Part shown: positions 46,853-56,981 of the stretch, piece by piece | How the letters are laid out: each line of letters opens with the position of its first letter | Position numbering within the stretch: the stretch's first letter is position 1 | DNA from: Caenorhabditis remanei | Taxonomy: Eukaryota > Nematoda > Chromadorea > Rhabditida > Rhabditidae | Length of the DNA: 64,000 nucleotides | NCBI RefSeq assembly: GCF_010183535.1 | Contig: NC_071332.1 | Coordinates: forward strand, 13,082,001 to 13,146,000 | Direction of reading: 5' to 3' | Translations under genes and position numbers: made by a program | Notes under the pieces: model-generated | What the model was told of the DNA's origin: nothing | The model's database searches: none | Seen by the model: the letters and a program-made list of their open reading frames with translations, nothing else

Positions 46853-47980
46853 TCAACATCCAGAAACAACTTGTTGACTATGGAAATCTTCAGATGAATG
46901 TCTTTCCTTACTCGCTTCTGTTGACTCTTGTTCGACATTTTTCTTTGTCAATTGATCCCAAGACAATGGTTGTTTCTTGATCCATGAATGGTTCATAATT
47001 TCTTCAAGAGTACACCTTTCAGTAGGATCAAGAGTGAGACATCTGTCGATTAAATCTCTCACTTCTTGTGAAACCTTAGCATGGTACAGAAGTGGACCGA
47101 GAAGATGAGCGGTGCAAATTTCCGTCTCATTACGGAAAGGTAGACGTCCATTTAGAGAGGAGTACAGTAATACCCCCAATGACCAGACTGCAGCTTCTTC
47201 TCCAAGATACAGTGATTTTCGAAGCCATTCAGGAGGGGAACATAGGATTGTCCCGTGGAAGTTGGTATATGGACGTCGTTGAAATTCAGTAGCCGCACCG
47301 AAATCGATTAGTTTTGTTTTACCAGTAGCCAGGTCAATCACTACGTTTTCATCCTGAAACGACACGATTGTATTACGAATCAAAAACATTGAAATTGTTC
47401 AATTACCTTCAAATCTCTGTGAAGAACTTGGTTTTGAGCGCATTCATAAACTGTTGATACGATTTGTCGAAACAAGACGTGTGTTATCTCTTCGCTCAGT
47501 TTTCCATGTGCTCTCACGAAATCGAACATATCAATACTAGGATAAGGACGCTCCATGACAATCAAGAATCCTTCTGGGATACTGTACCAGTCGAGAATAC
47601 GAATTACTCCTTCAGTTTCTGAACATTTCGTCAGCATGCAGATTTCCATTGGTACCTTTTTCCCATTTATCTGAAAACAAAAGTGTGTTTTTTTTTCAAA
47701 AAGAATTTCTTCAATAACTTACTTTTCCCCACTCCTTGATGTTTTTCTTTTCGATGAACTTCACTGCTACCATCTTGTTATCACATATCCTTACGGCTCT
47801 GTAGACCACTCCAAATCCACCTCTTCCTAATTCCGCTTTCATTTTATAACTCTCCTCGAACTTCAATAGTCCATTGCTTGACTTCAAATTGAAGAAGATT
47901 TTCAGACTCGTGAATCGAAGAGAAACCAACTTTTTCATTTTCTTAGCAAGAACTGGAAGTGCCATCGACGTTTTATCCAT
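46853..47980 (-). CDS. PIM-like serine/threonine protein kinase
   Basis: Predicted cytosolic Ser/Thr kinase. Exons 47980-47723, 47670-47407, 47353-46853 (340 aa). Catalytic landmarks are complete: glycine loop LGRGGFGVVY, VAVKF lysine, hinge ERPYPSIDMFDF (the proline-containing ERP hinge typical of PIM kinases), HRDLKDEN (about 170-177), IDFG (D191), PPEW in place of APE, and AAVWSLGVLLY. Length is close to known PIM kinases (about 310-340 aa), which need no activation-loop phosphorylation. A basic leader (MALPVLAKKMKK) precedes the kinase domain and is shared with the 50.1-kb copy. The start could also be the in-frame ATG five codons later. In C. elegans the related genes, as I recall, are called prk. 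Confidence 0.9.
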
Positions 47981-48376
47981 TTTGAATGACTGTTGAATAT
48001 AACTAGACAACTGAAACACATTTCTCTATCAGTACACTTTTATATGCAGCAACCGAATTCAGAGTGGGAAACTGATTGTGATAAGAGCGAAACATGAGAA
48101 GACCGGCGGAAATTACGTAGGCAGTACACGAAAAAGAGCAACCTAAATGCGTCTGTAAATTTTTGATTTTGGAACTCAGAATAGTGGGTGTGATCTATGG
48201 TTTCTTCATTTCTTATCTTGAATACAAAAATAGGATCAATAAATTCATGTGAATAGAATTAAAAGTAGACAAGGAAGCATCAAAAAGACATTTATAATCG
48301 GTAACTAAAGTCAAGTTATTGTTGGATAAACTGTAAATATTTCCCAATAATTTCTCTAAAAACCAAGAAATCGTTA
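47981..48376. promoter_or_regulatory. Promoter region of the 46.9-kb kinase
   Basis: On the minus strand, reading toward the gene: ACGTAATTTCCGCC, a CTTATC (GATA) site, TTCGGTTGCTGCATATAAAA with a TATA-like core at about 48035-48046, then GATAGAGAAATGTGTTTCAG (48030-48011) ending in a splice-acceptor-like site. The same four blocks in the same order lie upstream of the 50.1-kb kinase. GATA sites often mark intestinal genes in Caenorhabditis; that tissue assignment is inference. Confidence 0.6.
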
Positions 48377-49547
48377 TTATCTGCTAGCAGAGCTAATTTT
48401 GGCAAGTGTCCCTTGTTTTGGTTCCATTTCTTGTTTCTTGAAAACTGGATGTGTATAGTAGAAATAGCAGGTGACAAGATTCACTCGGAGATCAACAGCA
48501 ATTGAACTAATGGATAAAATATAAGGGAGCCAGCCAACTGTGAAAACATCAATTATCTGGAAATAAATACAATGTGATTAAGTCGAAGTTATATCAACAC
48601 ACCGAAACAAATAGCCAGACAAACAATGGGATCAATAAAACTATCATAGTTCCAGTTAGTGCTCGTTCTGCTTTTTCGTTATGGAAGGAAGAAGATCGTA
48701 AAATATCAGTTGAATATTGCGAATTATGCTACAAATTCAAACCTTGTTTTATTATTCCGTATTTTGAACATCATTGAACAATTTAGAGCTGTTATAACAA
48801 ATGTGACTGTAGCAGTGAAAATCACATTTCCCAGTGCTAATTCCTCCTGAAAGTTGAAGAGAGACTACTTCATTATCCGTTTAAAATAGTAACCTTATTG
48901 TTAATATGAAACATTGAAATAATAATAATTGATCCAAATGGGTAGGGCTCGTACATTTGAATGCAAGTTCCTCCGGATAGGAGAGTTGGTAAACCAATAA
49001 GACATGATATGACAATGAAAATTGGGGTGAAAACGCATAAAACCTGTGAATTTCAGTTCAAGATTGATTCTAAATGTGATGCTCTTACTTTTCCTTTAGG
49101 CTGTTTCGAATTTGAATTCAATATAATAACTCTTAAACCACAAAACAAGACTGTGAATAATCGAGATCCAAAATGGGTTAAATAGAAGAAAAACAAAATG
49201 AACTGCAAGAGTAACTGTGGGTTTTCAGTGGCACAGTAACTTGTGAAAACTCCTGTCAATGGGATTCGAAACATCAAATATTCTCCAATTACCAAGAGTA
49301 TACTCCAGAATTGCATCAGTAGAAATGACTGGAATATTTCGATTCTCAGACCAATTTTCCTGATTATTGATTTGTTCCTTATGTAGAAGAAAACCAGTTT
49401 CATGAACAGAACTGTGCACAGAATGTCAAAAAACAATTTTATAGCAATTGAGATAGACACCCAATTGAAATTGTATTGGAAGCGCATATATTCGGGAATC
49501 CCTACAATTGGTTTTGCAACAATAATAGAGGAATTCGAGGTGTTCAT
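48377..49547 (-). pseudogene. 7TM chemoreceptor with a defective splice acceptor (possible pseudogene)
   Basis: Exons 49547-49089, 49043-48894, 48846-48743, 48696-48603, 48556-48377 give 328 aa with all family landmarks (FNW, MQFWSILLVIGEY, RIPLT, TENPQ, FCGLRVIILN, PYPFGSIIIIS, ERALTGTMIVLLIP, FYYTHPVF). The third intron begins normally (AG|GTTTG) but ends TATTTTACG where TATTTTCAG is expected. No other AG restores the frame, and read-through meets TAA within a few codons. The rest of the frame is intact, so the lesion is recent, a sequence error, or a non-canonical acceptor. Closest relative: 43.9 kb. It is sandwiched between the two kinases. Confidence 0.7.
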
Positions 49548-50111
49548 AGCTACTGTAAGAATGATTGGCAATTCTTGCAATGAGGAAGTGGTTGATGTTG
49601 TTTTTCGTTTTGAACACTCTGTTAGAAAGCTTTATTTAATTTTTCGGAGAAAATAATTTATCTGGAAAGGTAATTCGGTGAAAAACAAAGGAATGCTTGT
49701 CGTTAATCTGAAAGAGAAACACATAGTAAGAAATAAACGAATGTGCTGGTAAAAGCTTGAAACTTTCAGATCAAAAAGTTATTGTCTCAAGTATGATCGT
49801 TATGTGTTCTGAAAATTAATCTATTCACGTGTATCACACGAGTTTCCTGATTCTCCTCACAATTCGAAGATAAGAAATGCGAAACCTTTGATCACATTTA
49901 CTTGGGTGGAGTTGAAAAATCAAAAAATATATACATACAGAGACATTCAAGTTGCTCGTTTTCTTCTTCCCACGCAATTTCCGCTGATTCTTATCTCATT
50001 TGTCTTCCAACCCCGTGTTCGGTTACTATATAAATGAAATGATAGAGAAATGTGTTTCAATTGTATTCTTTCGTTCTGGGAACAAAGTGTATTTGGTATA
50101 AAGAAATATCG
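49548..50111. promoter_or_regulatory. Divergent region with promoter of the 50.1-kb kinase
   Basis: Plus-strand blocks: CACGCAATTTCCGC (49971-49984), CTTATCTC (49990-49997), GTTCGGTTACTATATAAAT (50017-50035, TATA-like) and GATAGAGAAATGTGTTTCA (50041-50059). They mirror the 46.9-kb kinase promoter. The receptor on the other strand presumably also starts from this interval. Confidence 0.6.
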
Positions 50112-51200
50112 ATGGCCCTCCCAGTTCTTGCAAAGAAAATGAAAAAGTTTGTTGCTCTTCAGTTTGCTAATATGAAATTTCTGTTGACTCTGGCGGCAAG
50201 TCTTGGATCATCAAAGTTTGAGAAGAATTATAAAATTAAAGCGGAATTAGGAAGAGGAGGATTCGGAGTGGTCTACAGAGCAGTCCGAATGTCCGACAAT
50301 ACCACTGTGGCCGTTAAATTTGTCAAAGCAAAACGTGTGAAGCAATGGGGTGAAGTAAGTTTAAATTTTAGTTTTTGAAAGATTCTTAAAACAGTTGTTT
50401 TTCTAGATAAATGGGAAAAAGGTACCAATGGAAATCTGTATGTTGATGAAATGTTCTGAAATCGATGGAGTAATTCGTATTCTCGACTGGTACAGTATCC
50501 CAGAAGGATTCTTAATCGTCATGGAGCGTCCTTATCCTAGTATTGATATGTTTGATTTTGTGAGAACACATGGGAAACTGAGCGAAGAGATAACACACTT
50601 TTTGTTTCGACAAATCGTATCAACAGTTTATGAATGCGCTCAAAACCAAGTTCTTCACAGAGATTTGAAGGTAATTGAACAATTTTATTGTTTTTGATTC
50701 GCTTTACAATCTTGTCGTTTCAGGATGAAAACGTAGTGATTGACCTGGCTACCGGTACAACAAAACTAATCGATTTTGGTGCTGCTACTGAATTTCAACG
50801 ACGTCCATATTCACATTTTCATGGAACAGTCCTGTGTTGTCCCCCAGAATGGCTCCGAAAATCTCTTTACCTCGGAGAAGAAGCAGCAGTATGGTCATTG
50901 GGAGTTCTACTGTATGCTTCAATCAATGGTCGTCTACCTTTCCGTAATGAGACGGAAATTTGCACCGCCCATCTTCTCGGTCCACTTCTGTACCATGCTA
51001 AGGTTTCCACAGAAGTGAAAGATTTGATCGACAATTGTCTTTCATTCGATCCATTCGATAGATGTTCTCTCGAAGAAATTATGAACCATCCATGGGTCAA
51101 AAAACAGCCGATATCTTGGGAACTGCTTACAGAAAAGAAACGTGAGGAGGAAGTATCGATCGATTTGAAAGCTGATTCGGATGCAGTCGAATGTTTTTAG
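50112..51200 (+). CDS. PIM-like serine/threonine protein kinase
   Basis: Exons 50112-50354, 50407-50670, 50724-51200 (327 aa). Near-duplicate of the 46.9-kb kinase: same intron positions, identical second-exon length (264 nt), and the same motifs: LGRGGFGVVY, VAVKF, ERPYPSIDMFDF, HRDLKDEN, IDFG (D186), PPEW and AAVWSLGVLLY. Differences cluster in the N-terminal leader, the segment after the VAVK lysine, and the acidic C-terminal tail (EEEVSIDLKADSDAVE). The ATG opening MALPVLAKKMKK is the first in frame; the longer upstream reading frame would need a non-ATG start. The catalytic residues all look functional. Confidence 0.9.
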
Positions 51201-51535
51201 AGGCGAGGGAAATGTTGAATCGACATTTTGGAAACGGCCGATCTCATTTACATCGTTCTCAATCAACAAGTTACTTGAATTGATTATACATACTATATTT
51301 ATATTTCAATGAAGTTCTCAGTATATAGTTTTTCAGTGGCGAAGCCCGTGATAGATAACTTCTCTATCTGATCAGTTTCCCTTGGTCTATTTTTAACATT
51401 GAACTTACCGGAAATAGTTGAACTACAGTGTGCGACACATGAGAAACCGAAACTGTTGACAAGAAGCAGGATTTCTTTGCTGTCTGAATCAAAAAACTTT
51501 ATTCTATTTCACAATTTTATTTTTATTAAAAAGAA
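51201..51535. other. Convergent 3' intergenic region
   Basis: 3' flanks of the kinase (+) and of the 51.5-kb receptor (-). No gene seen. Confidence 0.5.
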
Positions 51536-52634
51536 TCAGGCAGTGAGTTCTTGCCACATTGGATACACTATTATCATGAAAATTTGTCTGATATTTTCTT
51601 TCGAAGCAATATAAGATAATGATACGATAACTGGAACAGCTGGTGTAGCAAAAGTGACCGACATCATGCAAACAATATACACCATATTCGTTTCAAAAAT
51701 TTCCGATATACCTTCAGATATTAGAAATAGAAAGCTGTGAACCTTAATAATTCTTTTATAGCCAATTTTGAAAAGAAGTGAACAGTACCAATTGAACAGT
51801 GTAAATTGGAAGAAATTGATAGAGCAAATGTACTTGGGACGCATGATTTTCTTTTGAAAGGTTTCGAGCTAGTTTGTAGACATGATAATAAAAATATCCG
51901 GTTACTAATGACATAATGAAAATGATACAGTTGAAAAAGATCTTCATAACTCGCAGCTTTTGATCAGGGCACATCAAACTATCAGAGTTCTCACTAATAC
52001 ATTTATCTGAAATTAAATTGAACACGGTGGAATCATGAAACCAACTTACAGTCCATCCAACCATATAAAGCAAGAAAGATATAGATCGATAATATTTCTA
52101 ATCTAATCGAAATTCTGAAAAAATTCATCAAAACTGAACAGTATCCAATGATAAATGATAAACTAACCCAGTAACCGACCATTTATAACTGGGTATGTAG
52201 AGAATTACAATTTTCTGAAATGCTGCTAGAAACGAAAACATAATGATACTTCCGAGAACAACATTGTAAAAAATTGTAAACAGAATTTCGATGTAAACTA
52301 AAAAAATAACAGAAAGTTTATAAATAGTACCATTTCCACTCCAATTCCCAATAATTGTCAATGCGAAACAAAAGTTAGTTGTGAAAAGACAGAAAGCTGA
52401 GATGTAATAGAGCTGGGAAAATATAGGTGCATGATGATACTCGAATTCTTTTTTCTCTGATTCGGAGGTCTTTCGTCGATGATAAAAAACTAAAAACAAA
52501 AATAATAAATTACCAATAATTGTGGTACTAATCAAATAAGCTTCATAAAATTTTTCAATTGCACTGTTAAGTCTCTCCGTATGATTCGTATCTCTTTCAA
52601 TTGAGTTTTTGATGTAAAAGATATGAGCATTCAT
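51536..52634 (-). CDS. 7TM chemoreceptor-like protein (family uncertain, Srz-like?)
   Basis: Exons 52634-52168, 52114-52050, 52006-51789, 51742-51536 (318 aa). Hydrophobic segments at roughly 31-52, 74-96, 104-140, 163-178, 195-220, 250-275 and 285-305. Marks shared with the 53-kb gene: HAPIFxQL after TM1, F.SA.Q.I.IL(Y/D).P after TM3, VTG at the first exon junction, and a C-terminus with P.VPVIVSLSYI..K and YPMWQEL. The FLxAxQRxxILxFP pattern reminds me of Srz receptors, but I am not certain. The last intron (46 bp) avoids a stop just after QNWL. Chemosensory role inferred from the family type. Confidence 0.8.
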
Positions 52635-52817
52635 GCTATTACATAGGCAATCGATGTGGTTAGATGATTGAAGAAAAATGGCAAGCAGGTGAATAAACTA
52701 ATAAGTTTGTAAATCGAGTGTTTTCGCTCCAATCATCCACATCATCTGAAAAGTAATCTGAAAATCTTATAAATAAAATTTATTTGGATGATAGAAACAT
52801 TGGCTCTTTATGATTTA

Positions 52818-52888
52818 ACGGGGGTTTTAAGAATAGACGGGGGTTTTAAGAATAAACGGGGGTTTTGAGAATAAACGGGAGTTTTCGA
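52818..52888 (+). repeat. 19-bp minisatellite, about 3.7 copies
   Basis: Unit ACGGGGGTTTTAAGAATAA begins at 52818, 52837, 52856 and 52875. The last copy is partial and diverged, and forms the left arm of the inverted repeat. On the minus strand it would lie in the 3' UTR or just beyond the 53-kb receptor. Confidence 0.85.
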
Positions 52889-52953
52889 TTTCTGACCATT
52901 TTGGGGGTTTTTAGTATAAGTAAATAGAACTTGTCGAAAACTCCCGTTTATTC
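52869..52953. repeat. 20-bp perfect inverted repeat abutting a stop codon
   Basis: GAATAAACGGGAGTTTTCGA (52869-52888) and its exact reverse complement (52934-52953) are separated by 45 bp. The right arm ends one base short of the TAG (52957-52955) of the 53-kb receptor, and in the transcript it supplies the AATAAA. A strong stem-loop around the poly(A) signal is predicted. Confidence 0.8.
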
Positions 52954-52954
52954 A

Positions 52955-54053
52955 CTATGAAGATAATTCTTTCCACGTCGGATATACGAGGGCCCAGATA
53001 ACTGCTCCAAAACTACTTCTAGACGATATATACGAGAACGAAACAACAATTGGAACCAACGGGAGAAAAATCATTCGGTTGAGGTTCGTAAACAACACTA
53101 ACATTTCTTCAATTTCCCCTGTGTTTGAATGAAAATACGTAAAAACAATTTTTGCTAAAACATTCAATGCAATGAAAATCTAAAGGTAAAACATCGCCAA
53201 CATTTTTAAAAGGTTGAAGAAACTTGCCATTTGTAAAACCAGTACAGGTACAAAATGATATAAAACAATTGGTTTGTGAGAAGGACTCACTGATGCCAGT
53301 TTTGATAAAACTTGGTTGATATGAATGTAGAATATTACTGTCAACAAGTTCATTGTAATGAAAGAAAATTGATAGGTTAGTAGCAAAACTTCGTCATTTG
53401 AATTTGTACAATTTATTGCCAAACTTGCAAATGTTTCATCTTCACATTCATCTGCAATTCAACACAGCTTTTCAGATAATATTTATTGAATATTACCAAA
53501 AAGGATGTAATTGTAATGGACAACAGGAAACCACATAAGCGCAATCACGAACTTTAGATATATTCTTTAATAGTTCAATGTACAGTTGGATCTATTTCAA
53601 TAAAGCTTACCCGGTGACAAGAAACTTCAAATCTGGAAAATCCAAAATGATAATTCTTTGAACTGCAGATAGAAAAGAGAATGAAACAATACAACAAAAC
53701 ACTCCAGAATGCGAATAGAACTGAAACATGGCAGGAACGCAAACTACAAATAATGCGGTATTATCATCCAATACACCAGCTTCCCACAGAATTCTTACTG
53801 TTAACGCAAGTAGATTGATAAGAACACATACGGCAGATACTCCGAATAACTGATTGAAAATTGGTGCATGGAGATCATCACATTGAAGTTTTTTGAAGTG
53901 ACGGTAGAGAATGAGGAATAAAAAAGATAAGCAACTCAAAACATCCAACATTAATTTTGTTGTGCTGAGAAATGTATAAACGTTTATAGAAGTAGTCGAA
54001 GAGTTGTTGAAACGAGAAGATAAATTTGCTTCTATTATTATTATTAAATCCAT
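52955..54053 (-). CDS. 7TM chemoreceptor-like protein (family uncertain, Srz-like?), GC-AG last intron
   Basis: Exons 54053-53611, 53564-53497, 53451-53228, 53179-52955 (319 aa). Tandem paralogue of the 51.5-kb gene: HAPIFNQL, FLSAVQRIIILDFP, VTG at the end of exon 1, and PLVPIVVSFSYISSR with YPTWKEL at the C-terminus. The intron after VLVLQM has a GC donor (ATG|GCAAGT); the paralogue uses GT at the same position, and the GC reading restores the aligned fourth exon. Potential N-glycosylation sites lie in the first 20 residues, as expected of an extracellular N-terminus. The stop codon is one base from an inverted repeat. Confidence 0.8.
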
Positions 54054-54182
54054 CAGCTAGGTGTGTGACTTGTTGGAAGAATAAGCGCAGTTCTGAGACA
54101 TGTGATTATTGTGAAAGAAATTCAATTCCAAAATGTCAATTTATCGACACTTCCACATTCTTTATTTCAACAGCAAGAGAAG

Positions 54183-56463
54183 TTAATATTGAAACTTGAG
54201 CATATCTTTCAAAATCGGGTCATCTACGTCATCGAATACGATAATCTCGAACAACGAAGTCACCAACTCGTGTACTTCTGTCATCACAATCCCAACTGCC
54301 AACACGATTTCAGAAACACGAAGTACTGGGTCATCATGTCCTTCGTCTTTGCATATTAGAAGAAGTGTTCGAAAAATGTCGTCACGTTGACGTGCAGAGA
54401 TTTGACGTCCCTTATCTTGTAGTTTGTAGTAATCTTAAAACTGAGAACTTCAGGTGCTTCCAATTAACACAAAACATACTGTAATGCCAAATAGTGAGTG
54501 CTTTGAAAAGTGAGAACTCTGAAAGTGACATTTTCAGCTTCTTCAAAGGTAAGTTCACATTCTTCCATTGTCGTCGAATCATCAATACCATAGATCTGGA
54601 TAATTTTTATAGAAACTAAGATGTTTCTACTAATTATGTTATGTAACTCACTTGTACATGCTGATGTCTTCTGAGCTATAAACTCCTGAATCCAAATCTA
54701 ATTCAGTTGATGGCAAAGGATCCATTCTAATAAACTTCCCCTCTCTCGTCACAAAAACTGAATCATTTGGATACATTCTGAAATGTTAACATTGTGGAAA
54801 ACTATGAACGAATTATCGAAACTTACACTTGGCTGTAGTACGCCGGATCAGCAAGAGCATCGACTGCAGCTGTTGTTTGAAAAATTACAGTTTTCTCCGA
54901 TTTGTTAAGAAGATGAAACTCGGGGAATCTGTTGACATAATCCAGTATCATTGTGTAATCATTTCGATTTTTATATCGATAGGATCTGTGGTCGAATGGG
55001 CGAAGATCAGAAATCTCGAAGGGCTGAAAAATATAATCAATTGAGAACGGTTGCAAACATGATTTTTTCACTCACACAAACACAAGGCCCGTCGAACATT
55101 GCGGCGAGTGTAACTTTTGCATATGTCAACCTTCTTCTCATATTTAAATTCACCAACTGCTCCATGTATAATGACGCCAACCCGTACAGCCTCTCTTCCT
55201 CTTCTAAATTGTCAACCGGGGTCACAGGCAAAATTAAAATCGAAGAACTTGTATGAGTTGGAATTTGAATGAATTGCTGGAACTCTTCCATTTCCATTAG
55301 ATCTTCTTGTTCATGTCTCATTGATTTTATTGGTGGATGATGATAATGATTATCCCATTGGGATTCAGACGGTCCTGGAGGAGTCGGATGATCATAGTCT
55401 AGAAAAATAACAAACTTTTAATAAATTTATCATGACTAATGCTTACACGATGAAGTGCTCGGCTGTTCCTCCATCGGACTACTCCTCTTCATAGTTCCAT
55501 TCTCTGATATACCTACTTTCTGACCTTGAACCACTGAAAACATTCAATGTAGTTTTAGGAGTACTCTACAGAAAAATAACTCACAATCTTCTTTCATTCC
55601 CGCCTCTTGACATTTCGCTAGACGACACTGTCTACAATTTTGTCGGAGGGCGTGGTTAATCTCACAGCTGTTATCACCGGCACAAGTATAAATTTGACCA
55701 GTTTTCACTGTTCTTCGGAAGAAAGCAGCACAAGCCTGAATAATTAGGAGAAATTTCAGAAGACAAAGGTTCAAATAGTAATTTGTAACGTTTAGGTTCG
55801 AAACATGGAACTTCTGGATTCAAATGGGCTTTAATGAAATTGAGTTTCGGAATTTGAGCAAGAACAATTCTGGAGGTATGGGGAATTGAACCCCAGCCCT
55901 CTCCCATGCTAAGAGAGCGCTCTGCCGCTGAGCTATGCCCCCCGCATGTAATAGTGACCGAGAGAAACTGTTAGATCCTTGAAAAATTGATTCTATTCAG
56001 AATCTATAACATCCGTCTTTCAATGCAGAAACAGGAAAAGTTGAGAAAAAGAGTGTTCTTTGCTGCTCAGCGGCCGAGTACATTTTCTAACTCACTCTCA
56101 CGTTAATTCAAAGTGAACCTATGCAAACGCGCTTTGTTGAGACTACATTTTTGGTAATATTATTTGAAGCCTAAATTGCAATTTTCAAATATTTTTTGTT
56201 CTTTCAAAAATTTGGCCTTTCTCGGTTATTTGTGTCCTTAAAACTATTTCTTGTCAAAGTTCTTCAGCTTGAACAAAAAAATTTAGGTAAGCGATTTTTC
56301 TCAAAAGGGCGCGTTGGCATAGGTTCACTTTGAATTATCGTGCACTCTGTTTCTCTCAAATTGGCAATTTCAAAGCAAACAGACGTACCTTGCATGCGTG
56401 TGCTCCGAAATGGAAATTAGTGGCGTTCGGGGAGTCGCATACCTTGCAGTTTCCACGGGACAT
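54183..56463 (-). CDS. Nuclear hormone receptor of a different subgroup
   Basis: Exons 56463-56389, 55735-55585, 55533-55447, 55398-55076, 55023-54827, 54777-54652, 54595-54480, 54433-54183 (441 aa). The DNA-binding domain is complete (CKVC...CKACAAFF, CAGDNSC...CRQCRLAKC), but with ACKACAAFF instead of SCRACAAFF and with an intron after ACK. The hinge is long and His/Pro/Ser-rich (about 80-130). The ligand-binding domain contains SEFSLFKALTIW and ends IFDDVDDPILKDM.., unlike the FSHPEMF tail of the tandem array. Intron 1 (653 bp) holds a tRNA gene and a MITE. The many introns and fuller structure suggest a more conserved single-copy receptor. Confidence 0.9.
55871..55942 (-). tRNA. tRNA-Ala (anticodon AGC)
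   Basis: 72 nt within intron 1 of the 54.2-kb NHR, same strand. The D arm (TAGCTCAGCGGCAGAGC), anticodon loop TTAGCAT with AGC, T arm (TGGGG-TTCAATT-CCCCA) and discriminator A are all present. The acceptor stem GGGGGCA pairs with TACCTCC with one C-A mismatch at the sixth pair, where a G is usual. It may be functional or beginning to decay. Confidence 0.88.
56099..56342. mobile_element. MITE-like element with 34-bp terminal inverted repeats
   Basis: Ends CACGTTAATTCAAAGTGAACC... (56099-56132) and the complementary end (56309-56342) match at about 32 of 34 positions. The interior is AT-rich and non-coding (about 176 bp). The TA pairs bordering the ATTCAAAG core suggest a TA target site, as for Tc1/mariner-derived MITEs. 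It sits in intron 1 of the 54.2-kb NHR, upstream of the tRNA. Confidence 0.75.
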
Positions 56464-56900
56464 ACTCCAAATCCAACGAGTCAATCCGTCTAGAAGACAC
56501 AAAAAATAAAAACACTTCAAATTAAAAAATACACAAAATCAATGAGAGACGCAGAACATTGACGGAGAAACAGAGTACACAGAGAGTAAAAGGTGAAGAA
56601 AAGAACATGAGAGTATAAAAGAGAAAAAGAGAAAGATACACTACCTAATGGACAGCAGGCATCATCTCTCTCATCTTATCTTCTTTTTGTTCTTTTCCAT
56701 CTCCAGGACGCAGAGAAATGTGGTTTTATGATCGCAGTATTGTTTAGAGAGGGGCATTGGTCAGAGGACAAAGGGCAAAGGTCGTTTCCTCCTATGGATT
56801 CTGTTTCATTTTCAGTTTTTACTATGTTTTTGTGATGTTGTTTTGTATTAAGCGAAAGCTAATCCGCTTATAGAATCTTTATTTTTTTTGTTGTAGTTTT
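56464..56900. other. Upstream region of the 54.2-kb NHR
   Basis: Purine-rich runs (AGAGAAAAAG) around 56550-56640, then unique sequence up to the retroelement. No gene seen. Confidence 0.5.
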
Positions 56901-56981
56901 TATCCTCTGCTCTAGTTATCCTCTGCTCTAGTTATCCTCTGCTCTAGTTTATCCTCTGCTCTAGTTATCCTCTGCTCTAGT
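56901..56981 (+). repeat. Five-copy 16-bp tandem repeat at the retroelement 5' junction
   Basis: TATCCTCTGCTCTAGT at 56901, 56917, 56933 (17 bp), 56950 and 56966. The array runs directly into the coding sequence of the retroelement (ATTGGAGATTTTAAC). Confidence 0.9.

Larger units (their letters stand above)
52635..52954. other. Intergenic region with minisatellite and inverted repeat
   Basis: Separates two tandem receptors. It contains the 19-bp tandem array (52818-52888) and the 20-bp inverted repeat (52869-52888 with 52934-52953) listed below. No gene seen. Confidence 0.7.

Noticed and set aside
54102..54390. Plus-strand frames opposite the last NHR exon
   Set aside because: Antisense shadows of the ligand-binding domain exon, which is supported by family structure and splice phase.
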